Assembly (NCBI GenBank): GCA_965116175.1
Contig: OZ220490.1
Span: 1,364,001-1,428,000, forward strand
Reading direction: 5' to 3'
DNA from: JACOND01 sp965116175
Lineage (GTDB): Bacteria > Bdellovibrionota > Bdellovibrionia > Bdellovibrionales > UBA1609
DNA: 64,000 nt
Part shown: one piece after another, positions 7,835 to 17,766 of the stretch
Position numbering within the stretch: position 1 is the stretch's first letter
How the letters are laid out: each line of letters begins with the position of its first letter
Program-made: the position numbers and the translations under genes
Notes under the pieces: model-generated
The model's database searches: none
Told to the model about the DNA's origin: nothing
What the model saw: the letters and a program-made list of their open reading frames with translations, nothing else

Positions 7835-10567
7835 ATGCCCCAACCCATTAAAAAGCTTATTATCAACTCCCCCTTTAAAGAGCCCGGCCGGTATTGGAAG
7901 TTTAATAAAACCATAAAAGAGTTTGAGTTAAAAAAAGGCCGGCGGCCGGCCAGTTATATTATAGCCAGCTCTAAGAGCAAATCTTATGATGAGTTTGGAC
8001 TGGTTAAGGAAATCCCACTTGTTAATGAAATAAGAGAGAGGATAAAAATTTGGAAGGCGGATAATTATTCAGGAATAACAGGAGTCACTAGAAGGCTTCT
8101 TGAATTTTGGAAAACTCAATCAGAAGATTCGGGAAGAAAATACGATTTCTTTTTTTGTCAAAAGGAAGCCATTGAAACTTTGATTTTTCTTGCAGAAGGC
8201 AGGGATGACTATAAAACCGGGCTTGTTATACCAAAAGATGAGAGCTTAAAAAGGCTGTGCTGTAAAATGGCGACAGGCTCAGGGAAAACGGTTGTTATGG
8301 CTATGACTATCGCTTGGCAAATTCTTAACAAAGTGATTTATCCCAAAGACACCAGATTTTCAAAAAATATTTTTATTGTCGCTCCTAATTTGACTGTTAG
8401 AGATAGATTGCAGGCTCTTAGATTGTTGGGAAACAATTATTATAAAGAATATAAGATTATTCCAAATGAATGGCAGGAAAAATTTAGACAAGGAAATGTT
8501 CTTATAAAAAACTGGCATCAACTCCAATGGGAAACTGAGGAGCAGATAGAAAAAAGAAACAGATTAGATAAAAGAGGCGTTAAAAGCGATTATGCTTATA
8601 CAAGAGAAGTGTTGGAAGGCTTGGCTAAATCCAAAAATATTGTTGTTTTAAATGATGAGGCTCATCATGCTTGGCGGCGGAGATCAGAGATGAAGATTAA
8701 AAAAACAAACGACTTAACAAAAGCAGATATAGATAAAGCGACAAAATGGATAGAGGGGTTGGATCGCATCAATAGAAAAATTGGAATCAATCATATCTTT
8801 GATTTTTCTGCCACTCCTTATGCCCCCACGGGAAAAACCGCTGATGAAAGGAATTTGTTTGAATGGATTGTCAGTGACTTTGGCTTAACAGATGCGATTG
8901 AATCCGGGCTTGTTAAAACTCCAAAGTTTGCAGTGGGTGATGATGCCTCAGCGGACGCTAAAAGATTAAAGCCTAAACTTTATCATATTTACGAAAATGA
9001 AGAAGTGAAGCCGGACTTAAATAGAAAAGCCAAACAGACAGAATCTTTGCCTGATATTGTAAAAATGGCTTATACACACCTGACGCATAACTGGAGTAAA
9101 AAATATGATAACTGGAAAACACATTGCAATAACCCTAAAGAGTTTGTTCCGCCCGTTATGATCTCTGTTGTGAATAGAAAAGAAACAGCGGATAGAATGG
9201 AGCAAAGTCTTAAAAATAATGATATTCCTGTCCCTGAGATATTTAAGGGTTCAGAAAAAATGTTAAAAATTTATTCAGGCATGCAAGAGGATCAAGCCAT
9301 ACGGGATAGGCTTGCTGTTGTCGGAAAAATTAAGTCTAGCGGCCAAAAAATACATCATATTATTTCTGTTGCTATGCTTTCGGAAGGTTGGGACTGTCAA
9401 ACAGTCACTCATATTATGGGCTTAAGGGCTTTTAGCAGTCAGTTGCTTTGTGAGCAGACAATAGGCAGAGGATTAAGAAGAATGTCCTATGAGCTTAATG
9501 AGGAGGGAATGTTTGAATCAGAGTATGTCAATGTTTTAGGCGTCCCTTTTGCTTACTTGCCTCAAGAAGGGAGCGAGATAGATAAGCCGGAGGAAACTCT
9601 AAGAAACTGTATTTTTCCTGAGCCGGAAAAATCAGAATATGAAATCATCTGGCCAAATGTGGAAAGAATTGATTATCAGCTGAGGCCGGAATTAAAAATT
9701 GATTTTAAAGCTATGCCTGTATTTACAGTTGATGTTTCCAGTATTCCAAAAATTCAGGAATTAGCTCCTGTTATTGACGGGAGTCCAAGATATGAAGATA
9801 TAGAGACTTCCAGCCTTCAGGAATTTTTTGAAAAGGAATATGAGCCGGACAGAATGCAAACTCTTATGCTAAACATAACAAATCAAATTTATGATAAAAG
9901 CCAAGCTGAATGGAAAAAGGGAGTTTTAAAGCCCTATGCTATTAAAATGATTTTCCAGCTTGTAGAGAAGTTCATCAATTCCTCAAAATTCAAAATAAAA
10001 CCGGCTTATGAAAAAGAGAGAAAAGACTTAATTGTCATGATAAAAATGAATGAAATTGTAAATAAGGTTTTTAGCTTGATACAAAAAGATTCTGTTGAGG
10101 AGTTTAATGTTATATATAATGAGGATTCTCAGTTTTCATCTACAGGGGACATTCAAGAGTGGTGGACAAAAAAGAAGACAGCCTTATTTAAAAAAACTCA
10201 TATAAACCAGTGTGTAGTGGATAGCTCTTGGGAATACACTCATGCCAGAGAGTTGGATAAAAATAAAGAGGTGCTGGCTTGGGTTAAAAACGATCACTTA
10301 GGTTTCAATATTGACTACATGGATGAAAAAGGAAAAATGAGAAATTACACACCAGACTTTATCGTTCGGCTTTCCAATGGAGATCATTTGATTCTTGAGG
10401 TGAAGGGAATAAAAAAGAAAAGAGATATTCATAAATGGGATTTTATGAAAAATTGGTGTAAAGCAGTTTCAGAGAGTTTAGAAGATCAAAACTGGCATTT
10501 CAAAATTTCCCAAGACTCTACAGGCGGACAAGTTCATAGAATAATAAAAGAGATTTTAAAAACCTGA
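7835..10567 (+). CDS. res: type III restriction endonuclease subunit (Res)
   Basis: The 910-residue superfamily 2 helicase-nuclease needs Mod to recognise DNA. Walker A is CKMATGSGKTVV near residue 145, the DEAH-type box is LNDEAHHAW near 275, and SATPYA follows as motif III. The helicase C domain includes VAMLSEGWDCQTVTHI and the arginine-rich motif QTIGRGLRR near residue 545. A PD-(D/E)XK nuclease lies at the C-terminus (TPDFIVRL...LILEVKG, about residues 850-875). Length and order match type III Res. It begins 3 bases after the mod stop codon and is the last gene of the operon. Confidence 0.93.
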   Translation: MPQPIKKLIINSPFKEPGRYWKFNKTIKEFELKKGRRPASYIIASSKSKSYDEFGLVKEIPLVNEIRERIKIWKADNYSGITGVTRRLLEFWKTQSEDSGRKYDFFFCQKEAIETLIFLAEGRDDYKTGLVIPKDESLKRLCCKMATGSGKTVVMAMTIAWQILNKVIYPKDTRFSKNIFIVAPNLTVRDRLQALRLLGNNYYKEYKIIPNEWQEKFRQGNVLIKNWHQLQWETEEQIEKRNRLDKRGVKSDYAYTREVLEGLAKSKNIVVLNDEAHHAWRRRSEMKIKKTNDLTKADIDKATKWIEGLDRINRKIGINHIFDFSATPYAPTGKTADERNLFEWIVSDFGLTDAIESGLVKTPKFAVGDDASADAKRLKPKLYHIYENEEVKPDLNRKAKQTESLPDIVKMAYTHLTHNWSKKYDNWKTHCNNPKEFVPPVMISVVNRKETADRMEQSLKNNDIPVPEIFKGSEKMLKIYSGMQEDQAIRDRLAVVGKIKSSGQKIHHIISVAMLSEGWDCQTVTHIMGLRAFSSQLLCEQTIGRGLRRMSYELNEEGMFESEYVNVLGVPFAYLPQEGSEIDKPEETLRNCIFPEPEKSEYEIIWPNVERIDYQLRPELKIDFKAMPVFTVDVSSIPKIQELAPVIDGSPRYEDIETSSLQEFFEKEYEPDRMQTLMLNITNQIYDKSQAEWKKGVLKPYAIKMIFQLVEKFINSSKFKIKPAYEKERKDLIVMIKMNEIVNKVFSLIQKDSVEEFNVIYNEDSQFSSTGDIQEWWTKKKTALFKKTHINQCVVDSSWEYTHARELDKNKEVLAWVKNDHLGFNIDYMDEKGKMRNYTPDFIVRLSNGDHLILEVKGIKKKRDIHKWDFMKNWCKAVSESLEDQNWHFKISQDSTGGQVHRIIKEILKT

Positions 10568-10860
10568 CTTTCTTTATTTAGTAAGTCATCTAACCAAAAA
10601 GAAAAAAATTTGTTTTTACTTGTTTTTTAGTCTTTTTAAAAAAGGCTTTTATATGTACTAGTTAAGCATATAGAAAATCACAAAATTTTGTAGTAAATAT
10701 ATAGAAAAAATTAAAAACTTATAGAAAATACATCAACTTCAAGAAAAGTAAAAACGATATTTAGAGATTATTTTGGGGAATACTGAGGGGAAAGACAGGA
10801 AGATGATATAATAAAGAGAGCTTTTTTAGTCATTAAATCATTATTTTCTATTTTTTTAAT
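10568..10860. other. intergenic region between res and the 16S promoter
   Basis: Very AT-rich, with homopolymer runs and no coding frame. I see no convincing terminator for the restriction operon. Confidence 0.4.
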
Positions 10861-10866
10861 TTTTTA

Positions 10867-10894
10867 TTGACCTTTCCTAATCAAGTTGTATATT
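10867..10894 (+). promoter_or_regulatory. rRNA promoter
   Basis: TTGACC (10867-10872), 16 bases, TATATT (10889-10894), with a TTTTTAATTTTT stretch just upstream that could act as an UP element. It lies about 120 bases before the mature 16S start. Confidence 0.7.
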
Positions 10895-10910
10895 AAGTAA
10901 CCTTAAATTT

Positions 10911-10943
10911 GTTCTTTGAAAACCAAATAGTCATTGTTTCGGG
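10911..10943 (+). promoter_or_regulatory. 16S leader: boxA-like motif and 5' half of the processing stem
   Basis: GTTCTTTGAAAA resembles the boxA antitermination signal of rRNA operons. The whole 33-base segment is complementary to the trailer at 12654-12686, with only wobble pairs and a one-base shift. This forms the long helix that brackets 16S precursors for RNase III-type processing. Confidence 0.75.
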
Positions 10944-11017
10944 ACCTGCGAAGATAATATCTTCAAGGGTTTTATTTTGAAAAGTATTTGTAGAGTCTTA
11001 ATAGAATTCTTCAGATT

Positions 11018-12540
<1,523 letters not shown>

Positions 12541-12653
12541 ACCAAAAAAAGCTGTTGCTTTTAGCAAACTGGTTTTTTAAGGACTTTGGTTCTATACCAT
12601 AAGCTTTTTAAAAAATGTTTGATTGATTGCAGATAAGTTTTTTTAAGGTCAAA

Positions 12654-12686
12654 CCCGAAACACATGGCTATTTGGTCTTCAAAGAC
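12654..12686 (+). promoter_or_regulatory. 16S trailer: 3' half of the processing stem
   Basis: CCCGAAACACATGGCTATTT and the bases after it are the near-perfect reverse complement of the leader at 10911-10943. The pre-16S transcript therefore extends at least to 12686 even though no 23S gene follows. Confidence 0.75.
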
Positions 12687-12743
12687 TGTTTAATTATCTT
12701 GATCCTGTTTGAGTTTCTAAGCTTTTGTGGCAACGATAAAGAG

Positions 12744-12920
12744 AGACTATGTTTATACATCAGATTGTAAGGATGCTCAGACAGTCATGAAGTTATTTAA
12801 GAAATGGATTGGAGATTATAATAATGTGGCTCTTCATTCTGGATTGGGTATGAAAAGCCCTTATAGAATATAGAAAATTGATGGATCGAGTTGTCTGGTT
12901 GAAATAGGGCTCAGGACATT
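12744..12920 (+). mobile_element. IS3-type element remnant (3' end of transposase and terminal end)
   Basis: Translation from about 12751 gives RDYVYTSDCKDAQTVMKLF, then WIGDYNNVALHSGLGMKSPYRI and a stop near 12870. This is the end of the DDE domain of IS3-family OrfB transposases (YN..RPHSGLG.KSP). It is followed by GATGGATCGAGTTGT and GGGCTCAGGACA, also found in the second remnant near 48250, so this is the end of the same element. The rest of the element is gone. Confidence 0.7.
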
Positions 12921-14086
12921 TAAACTTTAAAACATTTTCTGATTTTTAACAGTTTCCTAAGAGCTTGTTCAGCAGAGGAGCCTGTAGCGTTAATATGCCC
13001 CATCTTCCGGCCTTTTCGGCTTATGGCTTTTCCATACCACCAAAGTTTTATCCCCTTATTTATTGTTAATCCAAGTTTTAAGTTTTCCTTTAAGTAAAGA
13101 TAAGATTTTTTATTTGTTTTTAAAGCAGGTTTTTTTGTCCCTTCCCCTAAGAGATTAAGCATGGCAAAGGCTTTTGTTTTTATTCTTGGGTTTTTTAAGG
13201 GGCAGTTCATGATAGCTTTAAGATGGACAGTGAATTGATCCTCATTTAAGCTGTCAAGGGAGTAATGGCCGGTGTTGTGAACTCTGGGAGCCAACTCATT
13301 CACAATAAGATTTTTACCTGTGTCAAAAAGCTCAAAAGCTATAAGCCCCTGATAATCTATGGCATTTAAGAGTTTTTTAATTTGTCGTTTTAAGACCTTT
13401 ATTTTTTTGTGATTTACAGGGCCTTTAACCCATAAACAGCGGGAGTTTTTTTGAAAACTTTCCACCAAAGGAAAAAACACAATCTGTCCTTTTTTATTTC
13501 GGGCTGAAAGAAAAGCCAGCTCTCTTTTAAAGAGAATAAACTTTTCAGCAATAAAAGAACCGGAGGGAATGTTTATATTTTTTATTTGTGATTTTCTCTT
13601 GATTGTAAAAGTTCCGTAGCCGTCATAGCCCCCCCTTCGTGTTTTTAGAACAAAAGGGCCTAGCTTTTCCCATAACTGGAGAAGTTTTTTTTGTGAAGCT
13701 TTTTTTATATCCGCTTTTAAAAAGTCCGCTGTTTTTATATTGTGTTGGAATAAAAGTTTTTTTTGTGTCCAGCGATCCTGAATGAGGGATAAAGCTTTTA
13801 AGGAAGGAGCAGCATAAAGCTTCTTTCCTTTTAAACCCTGCAAAGTTTTTTGGATGTTGCCCGCATAAAAAAACTCACTTTCAAAAGTAATAATGTCTAT
13901 AAGCTTGAAAAAAGCTTTAAGATCTTTTTGTTTGTCAGGGCTGCCTTTAATCCAAAAAGGATTGTCTAAAGCAGCAGGATCCTGTTCTGTAAGAGATAAA
14001 ACAAAGGCGCGAATATCTAAAGTCTTTGCCTTAAATACTAAGAGTTTGGAGAGTTGACCGCCTCCTAAAATGCCAATGGACTTCAA
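12920..14086 (-). CDS. purK: N5-carboxyaminoimidazole ribonucleotide synthase (PurK)
   Basis: The 388-residue ATP-grasp enzyme of purine biosynthesis converts AIR, ATP and bicarbonate to N5-CAIR. The N-terminal GILGGGQLSKLLVFKA matches the PurK preATP-grasp signature. ATP-binding elements follow (FVLKTRRGGYDGYG near residue 155; ELAPRVHNTGHYSLD near 265, the conserved NE-APR-HNSGH motif). The start ATG overlaps the stop of the glutaredoxin gene by 4 bases. purE is not next to it in the window, so the pathway must be completed elsewhere. Confidence 0.93.
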   Translation of the reverse strand: MKSIGILGGGQLSKLLVFKAKTLDIRAFVLSLTEQDPAALDNPFWIKGSPDKQKDLKAFFKLIDIITFESEFFYAGNIQKTLQGLKGKKLYAAPSLKALSLIQDRWTQKKLLFQHNIKTADFLKADIKKASQKKLLQLWEKLGPFVLKTRRGGYDGYGTFTIKRKSQIKNINIPSGSFIAEKFILFKRELAFLSARNKKGQIVFFPLVESFQKNSRCLWVKGPVNHKKIKVLKRQIKKLLNAIDYQGLIAFELFDTGKNLIVNELAPRVHNTGHYSLDSLNEDQFTVHLKAIMNCPLKNPRIKTKAFAMLNLLGEGTKKPALKTNKKSYLYLKENLKLGLTINKGIKLWWYGKAISRKGRKMGHINATGSSAEQALRKLLKIRKCFKV

Positions 14087-14346
14087 TGATCTTCAGCCTG
14101 CAAGAGAATATCCAGCTGGTTTTTTTTATCCAGCTCCATCATATCAGAGCAACCGCCAATAAGATGCCCGTTAATAAAAATTTGAGGCACTGTTTTCATT
14201 TGTGTTTTCTCTATCAAAGCTTTTAATTCTTCAGGTTTGTCATCCATAATAAACTCCTCAAAAGACACCCCTTTTTGAGAGAGAATTTGCTTGGCCAAGT
14301 CGCAGGCCGGACAATAGGTTTTTGTATAAATTTTAACAACAGCCAC
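14083..14346 (-). CDS. glutaredoxin (GrxC type)
   Basis: The product is a small thiol-disulfide oxidoreductase of about 87 residues. The active site is YCPAC (CxxC) near residue 12, with TVPQIFINGHLIGGCSDM (TVPxxFI and GGxxD) near residue 55, as in the GrxC family. I choose the GTG at 14344-14346 because AAGGAG sits a few bases upstream and the protein then starts directly with the first beta strand. It is the first gene of a two-gene operon with purK (ATGA overlap). Confidence 0.85.
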   Translation of the reverse strand: MAVVKIYTKTYCPACDLAKQILSQKGVSFEEFIMDDKPEELKALIEKTQMKTVPQIFINGHLIGGCSDMMELDKKNQLDILLQAEDH

Positions 14347-14434
14347 TTTACAACTCCTTAAATTATAAAATAGTTTTAAAATCAAGGAATTTCAAAACAT
14401 TTTTTATATTTTTTTTGATCAAAAACAGATTTCT

Positions 14435-14782
14435 TTATTCTTCTTCTGGTATAGGAAAACAGGAGATGTAACCTTCTTTAAGTTTATGGAATATTGTTTT
14501 TTCACATTCCTCAGGACCTTCAGCAAAGAAGAAGATTCTTGTATTACCAGCGCCAATCTCTGGATAGTAGATATTTAATGTACAGGATTGGTTTACATTG
14601 AGATGCACTGGTATATCGTTTGGACTTATACAGAAATATTTTTCACCAGTTACTAAGTGAGACGCTACCTGTTCTATAGAATAATTATCTTGAATCACTA
14701 TGTTATCCTCTTCATTTTCATTTGCTAAAGAAGAGACTGGAAAGCTAAATAACATTATCAATATAAATAAAATAAGTTTCAT
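14435..14782 (-). CDS. small exported protein of unknown function
   Basis: About 115 residues from the ATG at 14782, which is preceded by a strong GGAGGAAA site. An N-terminal signal peptide ends near SSLANENE. The mature part has four Cys, likely forming disulfides, and an acidic end (PIPEEE). I recognise no family. It is followed on the same strand, after a 49-base gap, by the glutaredoxin-purK pair, but no functional link is evident. Confidence 0.65.
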   Translation of the reverse strand: MKLILFILIMLFSFPVSSLANENEEDNIVIQDNYSIEQVASHLVTGEKYFCISPNDIPVHLNVNQSCTLNIYYPEIGAGNTRIFFFAEGPEECEKTIFHKLKEGYISCFPIPEEE

Positions 14783-15033
14783 AAATTTCCTCCTTTGTTT
14801 TCTCACCTCTATATATTATCTCAGCTTCTCCTGTTACTAAATAATTAAGAAATATACATATCTTTATATTTCTTTTTAAGGAGAAAACAAATGCCTAAAT
14901 AAAATATTTAATCATGGGGAGGGGTAAACATTAAAAAATTGATTGTTTTAATTGCTACATTGGTTTTTTAGGTTATAGTGTGAGACACTTTTTTGAACAG
15001 AGATAGAGAAAATGAGGCTAAAAAACAAAAAGG

Positions 15034-16320
15034 TTAATCTGGTTTTCTTCTTTGACTTACAGGCACTGTTTTGCCAAAACTCAAGATGGCTAATCCTAAA
15101 ACAGCAGAGATGGAAGAAGCGGCAATGATGCTAATTTTTGAATAAGAGTAAGATACACTGGAGATGGTAAAACATAAATTCATAATAAATAAGGACATGG
15201 TAAAACCTATACCGGCAAAAAAGCCTGAAGAAATAATTTGCAGCCAGGAGACATTTTGAGGCTTTTCACATAATTTTGCTATACAAGCCAGCCAAGAAAA
15301 CAAAGTGATTCCAATGGGTTTTCCAAAGCAAAGCCCTATTAAAATTCCATAAGAGACAGGATGCTGTATCCAACTTGATAGATCAATACCGCCTATAGGG
15401 ACGCCAGCATTGGCAAAGGCGAAAAGAGGCATAATCACATAGATCACATAGGGATGATGAAAGGAAATGAGTCGTGACAACACAGACTTAGTATCACTTA
15501 CCATACTTTTTAAATTTTTTAATTCCCCAAGAGAGGTTTCTTGTTTTTTAGAAAAAGTTCTTTTAAGAGCATCCAAAGCTTGCTTTTCTGTCCAACGGTT
15601 TTTATGGGGTATCAGGCAGCCGAGAAGCACACCACTTAAAGTGGCGTGAACTCCGCTTTGATACATACAAACCCACAAGGCCACAGCTAAAGCTGTCAAA
15701 AGAAAACTGTTGTTTAAATTGAGTTTAAAATAAAGAACGATAAAAAGAGATACGACAAAAGTCATAGCTAAAAAGGGGCCGGAAATAGAACCACTGTAAA
15801 AAAGAGCAATAACAAGAACAGCAATAATGTCATCAATAATAGCTACTGACAGCAAAAAAATTTTTAAAGCAAAAGGAACCTTATGGGAAAGGAGAGTCAT
15901 TACTCCAACAGCAAAAGCAATATCAGTGGCCATAGGAATCCCCCAGCCTTTTTCTGTAGGAAGATTTTGATTGAAAAAATAAAAAATTAAACCCGGGACA
16001 AGACTCCCTCCAATGGCAGCAATAAGAGGAAAGGCAGCTTTTTTTGCAGAGGAAAGCTCCCCCTCCATGAACTCTCTCTTAACCTCCATGCCTACTACAA
16101 AAAAGAACAGAGACATAAGCCCTTCATTGATGATGTAATGCAAATTGGCCTTTAGGGAAAGTGTCCCCAATTTAAAAAATACGGGATAGTGAATAATGGT
16201 ATCATAAAGGCTGTGCCATTGAGAATTGGCTAAAAATAAAGCCAGCCCTGCAAAAAACAAAAGAAAGAGGCTGCTAAAAGCTTCCTTATTAAAAAAAGAT
16301 TTGAAAATATTTTTAAACAT
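15034..16320 (-). CDS. nhaA: Na+/H+ antiporter NhaA
   Basis: An inner-membrane antiporter with about 12 membrane helices that expels Na+ in exchange for protons. The conserved NhaA blocks are present: NEGLMSLFFFVVGMEVKRE, the PMATDIAFAVGV stretch and VAIIDDIIAVLVIALFY with the paired Asp residues for ion binding, then GVHATLSGVLLG and FANAGVP. The ATG at 16320 is preferred over an upstream start (16350) because AAGGGA lies at a suitable distance and the protein then begins like NhaA homologues. Length ~428 residues, complete, apparently monocistronic. Confidence 0.93.
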   Translation of the reverse strand: MFKNIFKSFFNKEAFSSLFLLFFAGLALFLANSQWHSLYDTIIHYPVFFKLGTLSLKANLHYIINEGLMSLFFFVVGMEVKREFMEGELSSAKKAAFPLIAAIGGSLVPGLIFYFFNQNLPTEKGWGIPMATDIAFAVGVMTLLSHKVPFALKIFLLSVAIIDDIIAVLVIALFYSGSISGPFLAMTFVVSLFIVLYFKLNLNNSFLLTALAVALWVCMYQSGVHATLSGVLLGCLIPHKNRWTEKQALDALKRTFSKKQETSLGELKNLKSMVSDTKSVLSRLISFHHPYVIYVIMPLFAFANAGVPIGGIDLSSWIQHPVSYGILIGLCFGKPIGITLFSWLACIAKLCEKPQNVSWLQIISSGFFAGIGFTMSLFIMNLCFTISSVSYSYSKISIIAASSISAVLGLAILSFGKTVPVSQRRKPD

Positions 16321-16475
16321 GATGAAAAATCCCTTGGATGTTTTTCTCATACATATCCTTTATACTAATCTTGTAGGAGTTTTCCAGTTATTGCAAATTT
16401 AAAATTCTCATTTTTTATATGTTTATAGTTTTTTATACAGCCTTAGTTTAGTTTTCCATTTTTTATAAGTTAAAG

Positions 16476-16579
16476 GTTGCAGCATATAGCTGCAAAAATA
16501 GGAGAATTACACAAAGTGGAGCTTATCAATTATAACCTTTCTAGCATGTTGCAACATATAGCCGCAAAAATAGGAGAAT
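16476..16579. repeat. two copies of a 32-base direct repeat containing a palindrome
   Basis: Copies at 16476-16507 and 16548-16579, period 72. The first contains TTGCAGC-ATATA-GCTGCAA (7-base arms); in the second the arms have changed in part (TTGCAAC/GCCGCAA). Each copy continues with AAAATAGGAGAAT. It lies between nhaA and the oxidoreductase genes. Function unknown. Confidence 0.6.
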
Positions 16580-16635
16580 GAAACTGATATTAACCCGAGA
16601 TTTACAGGATTTTAAGTGGCAAAGAGCTGAATCTA

Positions 16636-16730
16636 TACTAATCCTGTTTGAAATTTCACGCTTTTATAGAAGAGAATGCAGATGAAAACTTAAACCCGAT
16701 CAGTTTAAAACAAAATTTAAGAGTCTTTCA
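16636..16730. repeat. short dispersed palindromic repeat (internally deleted MITE-like form)
   Basis: Contains ACTAATCCTGTTTGAAATTT and a TTTTATAGAAGAGAATG segment, then AAACCCGATCAGTTTAAA. The same ends and the same TCTCTTCTATAAAA core occur at about 19.9 and 55.1 kb. Confidence 0.5.
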
Positions 16731-16737
16731 GCGTCAA

Positions 16738-17766
16738 CTACTTATAGTTGTTTAAAATTTTACCCAGCTCTTTGGCGGGGGGCCTGATGTCTGTATCCTC
16801 TAAGTGGACAAGCGCTTTATGGCTTAATGCCATTTTTTCCAAAAAGTTTTTCTGTTCTTTATAATAAATAAGCCCTGTTACTATCTCCTGTTTTTGTGAA
16901 AAAGCCTCCAATACCTGCCAGGCTTTATCTTTTTGTGTGGGATCATGATCTTTATTCCCCAGTTTTTTAAGAATCAAAACAGCACCATCGGAAAGAGGAA
17001 TTTTTTGCATCTCCCCCTCTTTGAGATTTATATCTATAGCTGATTGCTCAATAATAATATCCATATCCTGAAGAGGTGTTTTTTTCTCTTTCATAGAGGC
17101 AAAACTGTGAGAAAAATCTTTTTCATTCCCATAAGCGACACAGGGAGATATGACATCAATAAAGGCAAAACCTGTATAAGTTAAAGCCAGTTTTAAAAGC
17201 TGGCCAAGTTGTTTGGCATCCCCGCTAAAAGAGCGGGCAACAAAACCACAGCCGGCATCCAAAGCCAGACGACAAAGATCCATTATGTAAAAAGGATTTG
17301 CTTCTCTGTATTTTAAGGAACTCCCCTTTTTTGCCGTGACAGAAAACTGTCCTTTTGTAAGGCCATAGACTCCATTGTTTTCCACAATATAAATCATGGG
17401 AATATTTTTTCTCACTGTATGCAAAAAAGAGCCCAGCCCGATACTTCCTGTATCACCATCCCCAGAAACACCAATAACTTTCAAATCACGATTGGCAATT
17501 TTAACACCTGTAGCAATAGAGGCCATTCGGCCATGAATGGTATTAAATCCTCGGGCCTGTTTTAAAAAATAGTTTGGCGTTTTTGAAGAACAGCCGATCC
17601 CTGAAATTTTAGCAATATAGAAAGGATCAATATTGGCCTCATAAAAAGCTTTTACAATATGTTTACTGACCTGATCATGACCACAGCCGAGGCAAAGAGT
17701 GGAGGGAGTAGAACCTTCATAAACGCTTTTGTCTTTGATTTTTGAAGCTGTTTGTTTCAACTGCAT
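16738..17766 (-). CDS. 2-oxoacid:acceptor oxidoreductase, beta (thiamine diphosphate) subunit
   Basis: The 342-residue TPP-binding subunit of a 2-oxoglutarate/2-oxoacid:ferredoxin oxidoreductase (KorB/PorB type). LCLGCGHDQV near residue 25 is the start of the domain. IGVSGDGDTGSIGLGSF near 97 plus ENNGVYGLTKGQFS near 130 form the GDGD...N TPP/Mg motif. The enzyme oxidatively decarboxylates a 2-oxoacid to acyl-CoA with a low-potential acceptor. The start overlaps the end of the alpha subunit gene by 10 bases. It has no ferredoxin domain, so a separate acceptor is needed. The substrate cannot be fixed from sequence; 2-oxoglutarate is common for this two-gene layout. Confidence 0.9.
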   Translation of the reverse strand: MQLKQTASKIKDKSVYEGSTPSTLCLGCGHDQVSKHIVKAFYEANIDPFYIAKISGIGCSSKTPNYFLKQARGFNTIHGRMASIATGVKIANRDLKVIGVSGDGDTGSIGLGSFLHTVRKNIPMIYIVENNGVYGLTKGQFSVTAKKGSSLKYREANPFYIMDLCRLALDAGCGFVARSFSGDAKQLGQLLKLALTYTGFAFIDVISPCVAYGNEKDFSHSFASMKEKKTPLQDMDIIIEQSAIDINLKEGEMQKIPLSDGAVLILKKLGNKDHDPTQKDKAWQVLEAFSQKQEIVTGLIYYKEQKNFLEKMALSHKALVHLEDTDIRPPAKELGKILNNYK

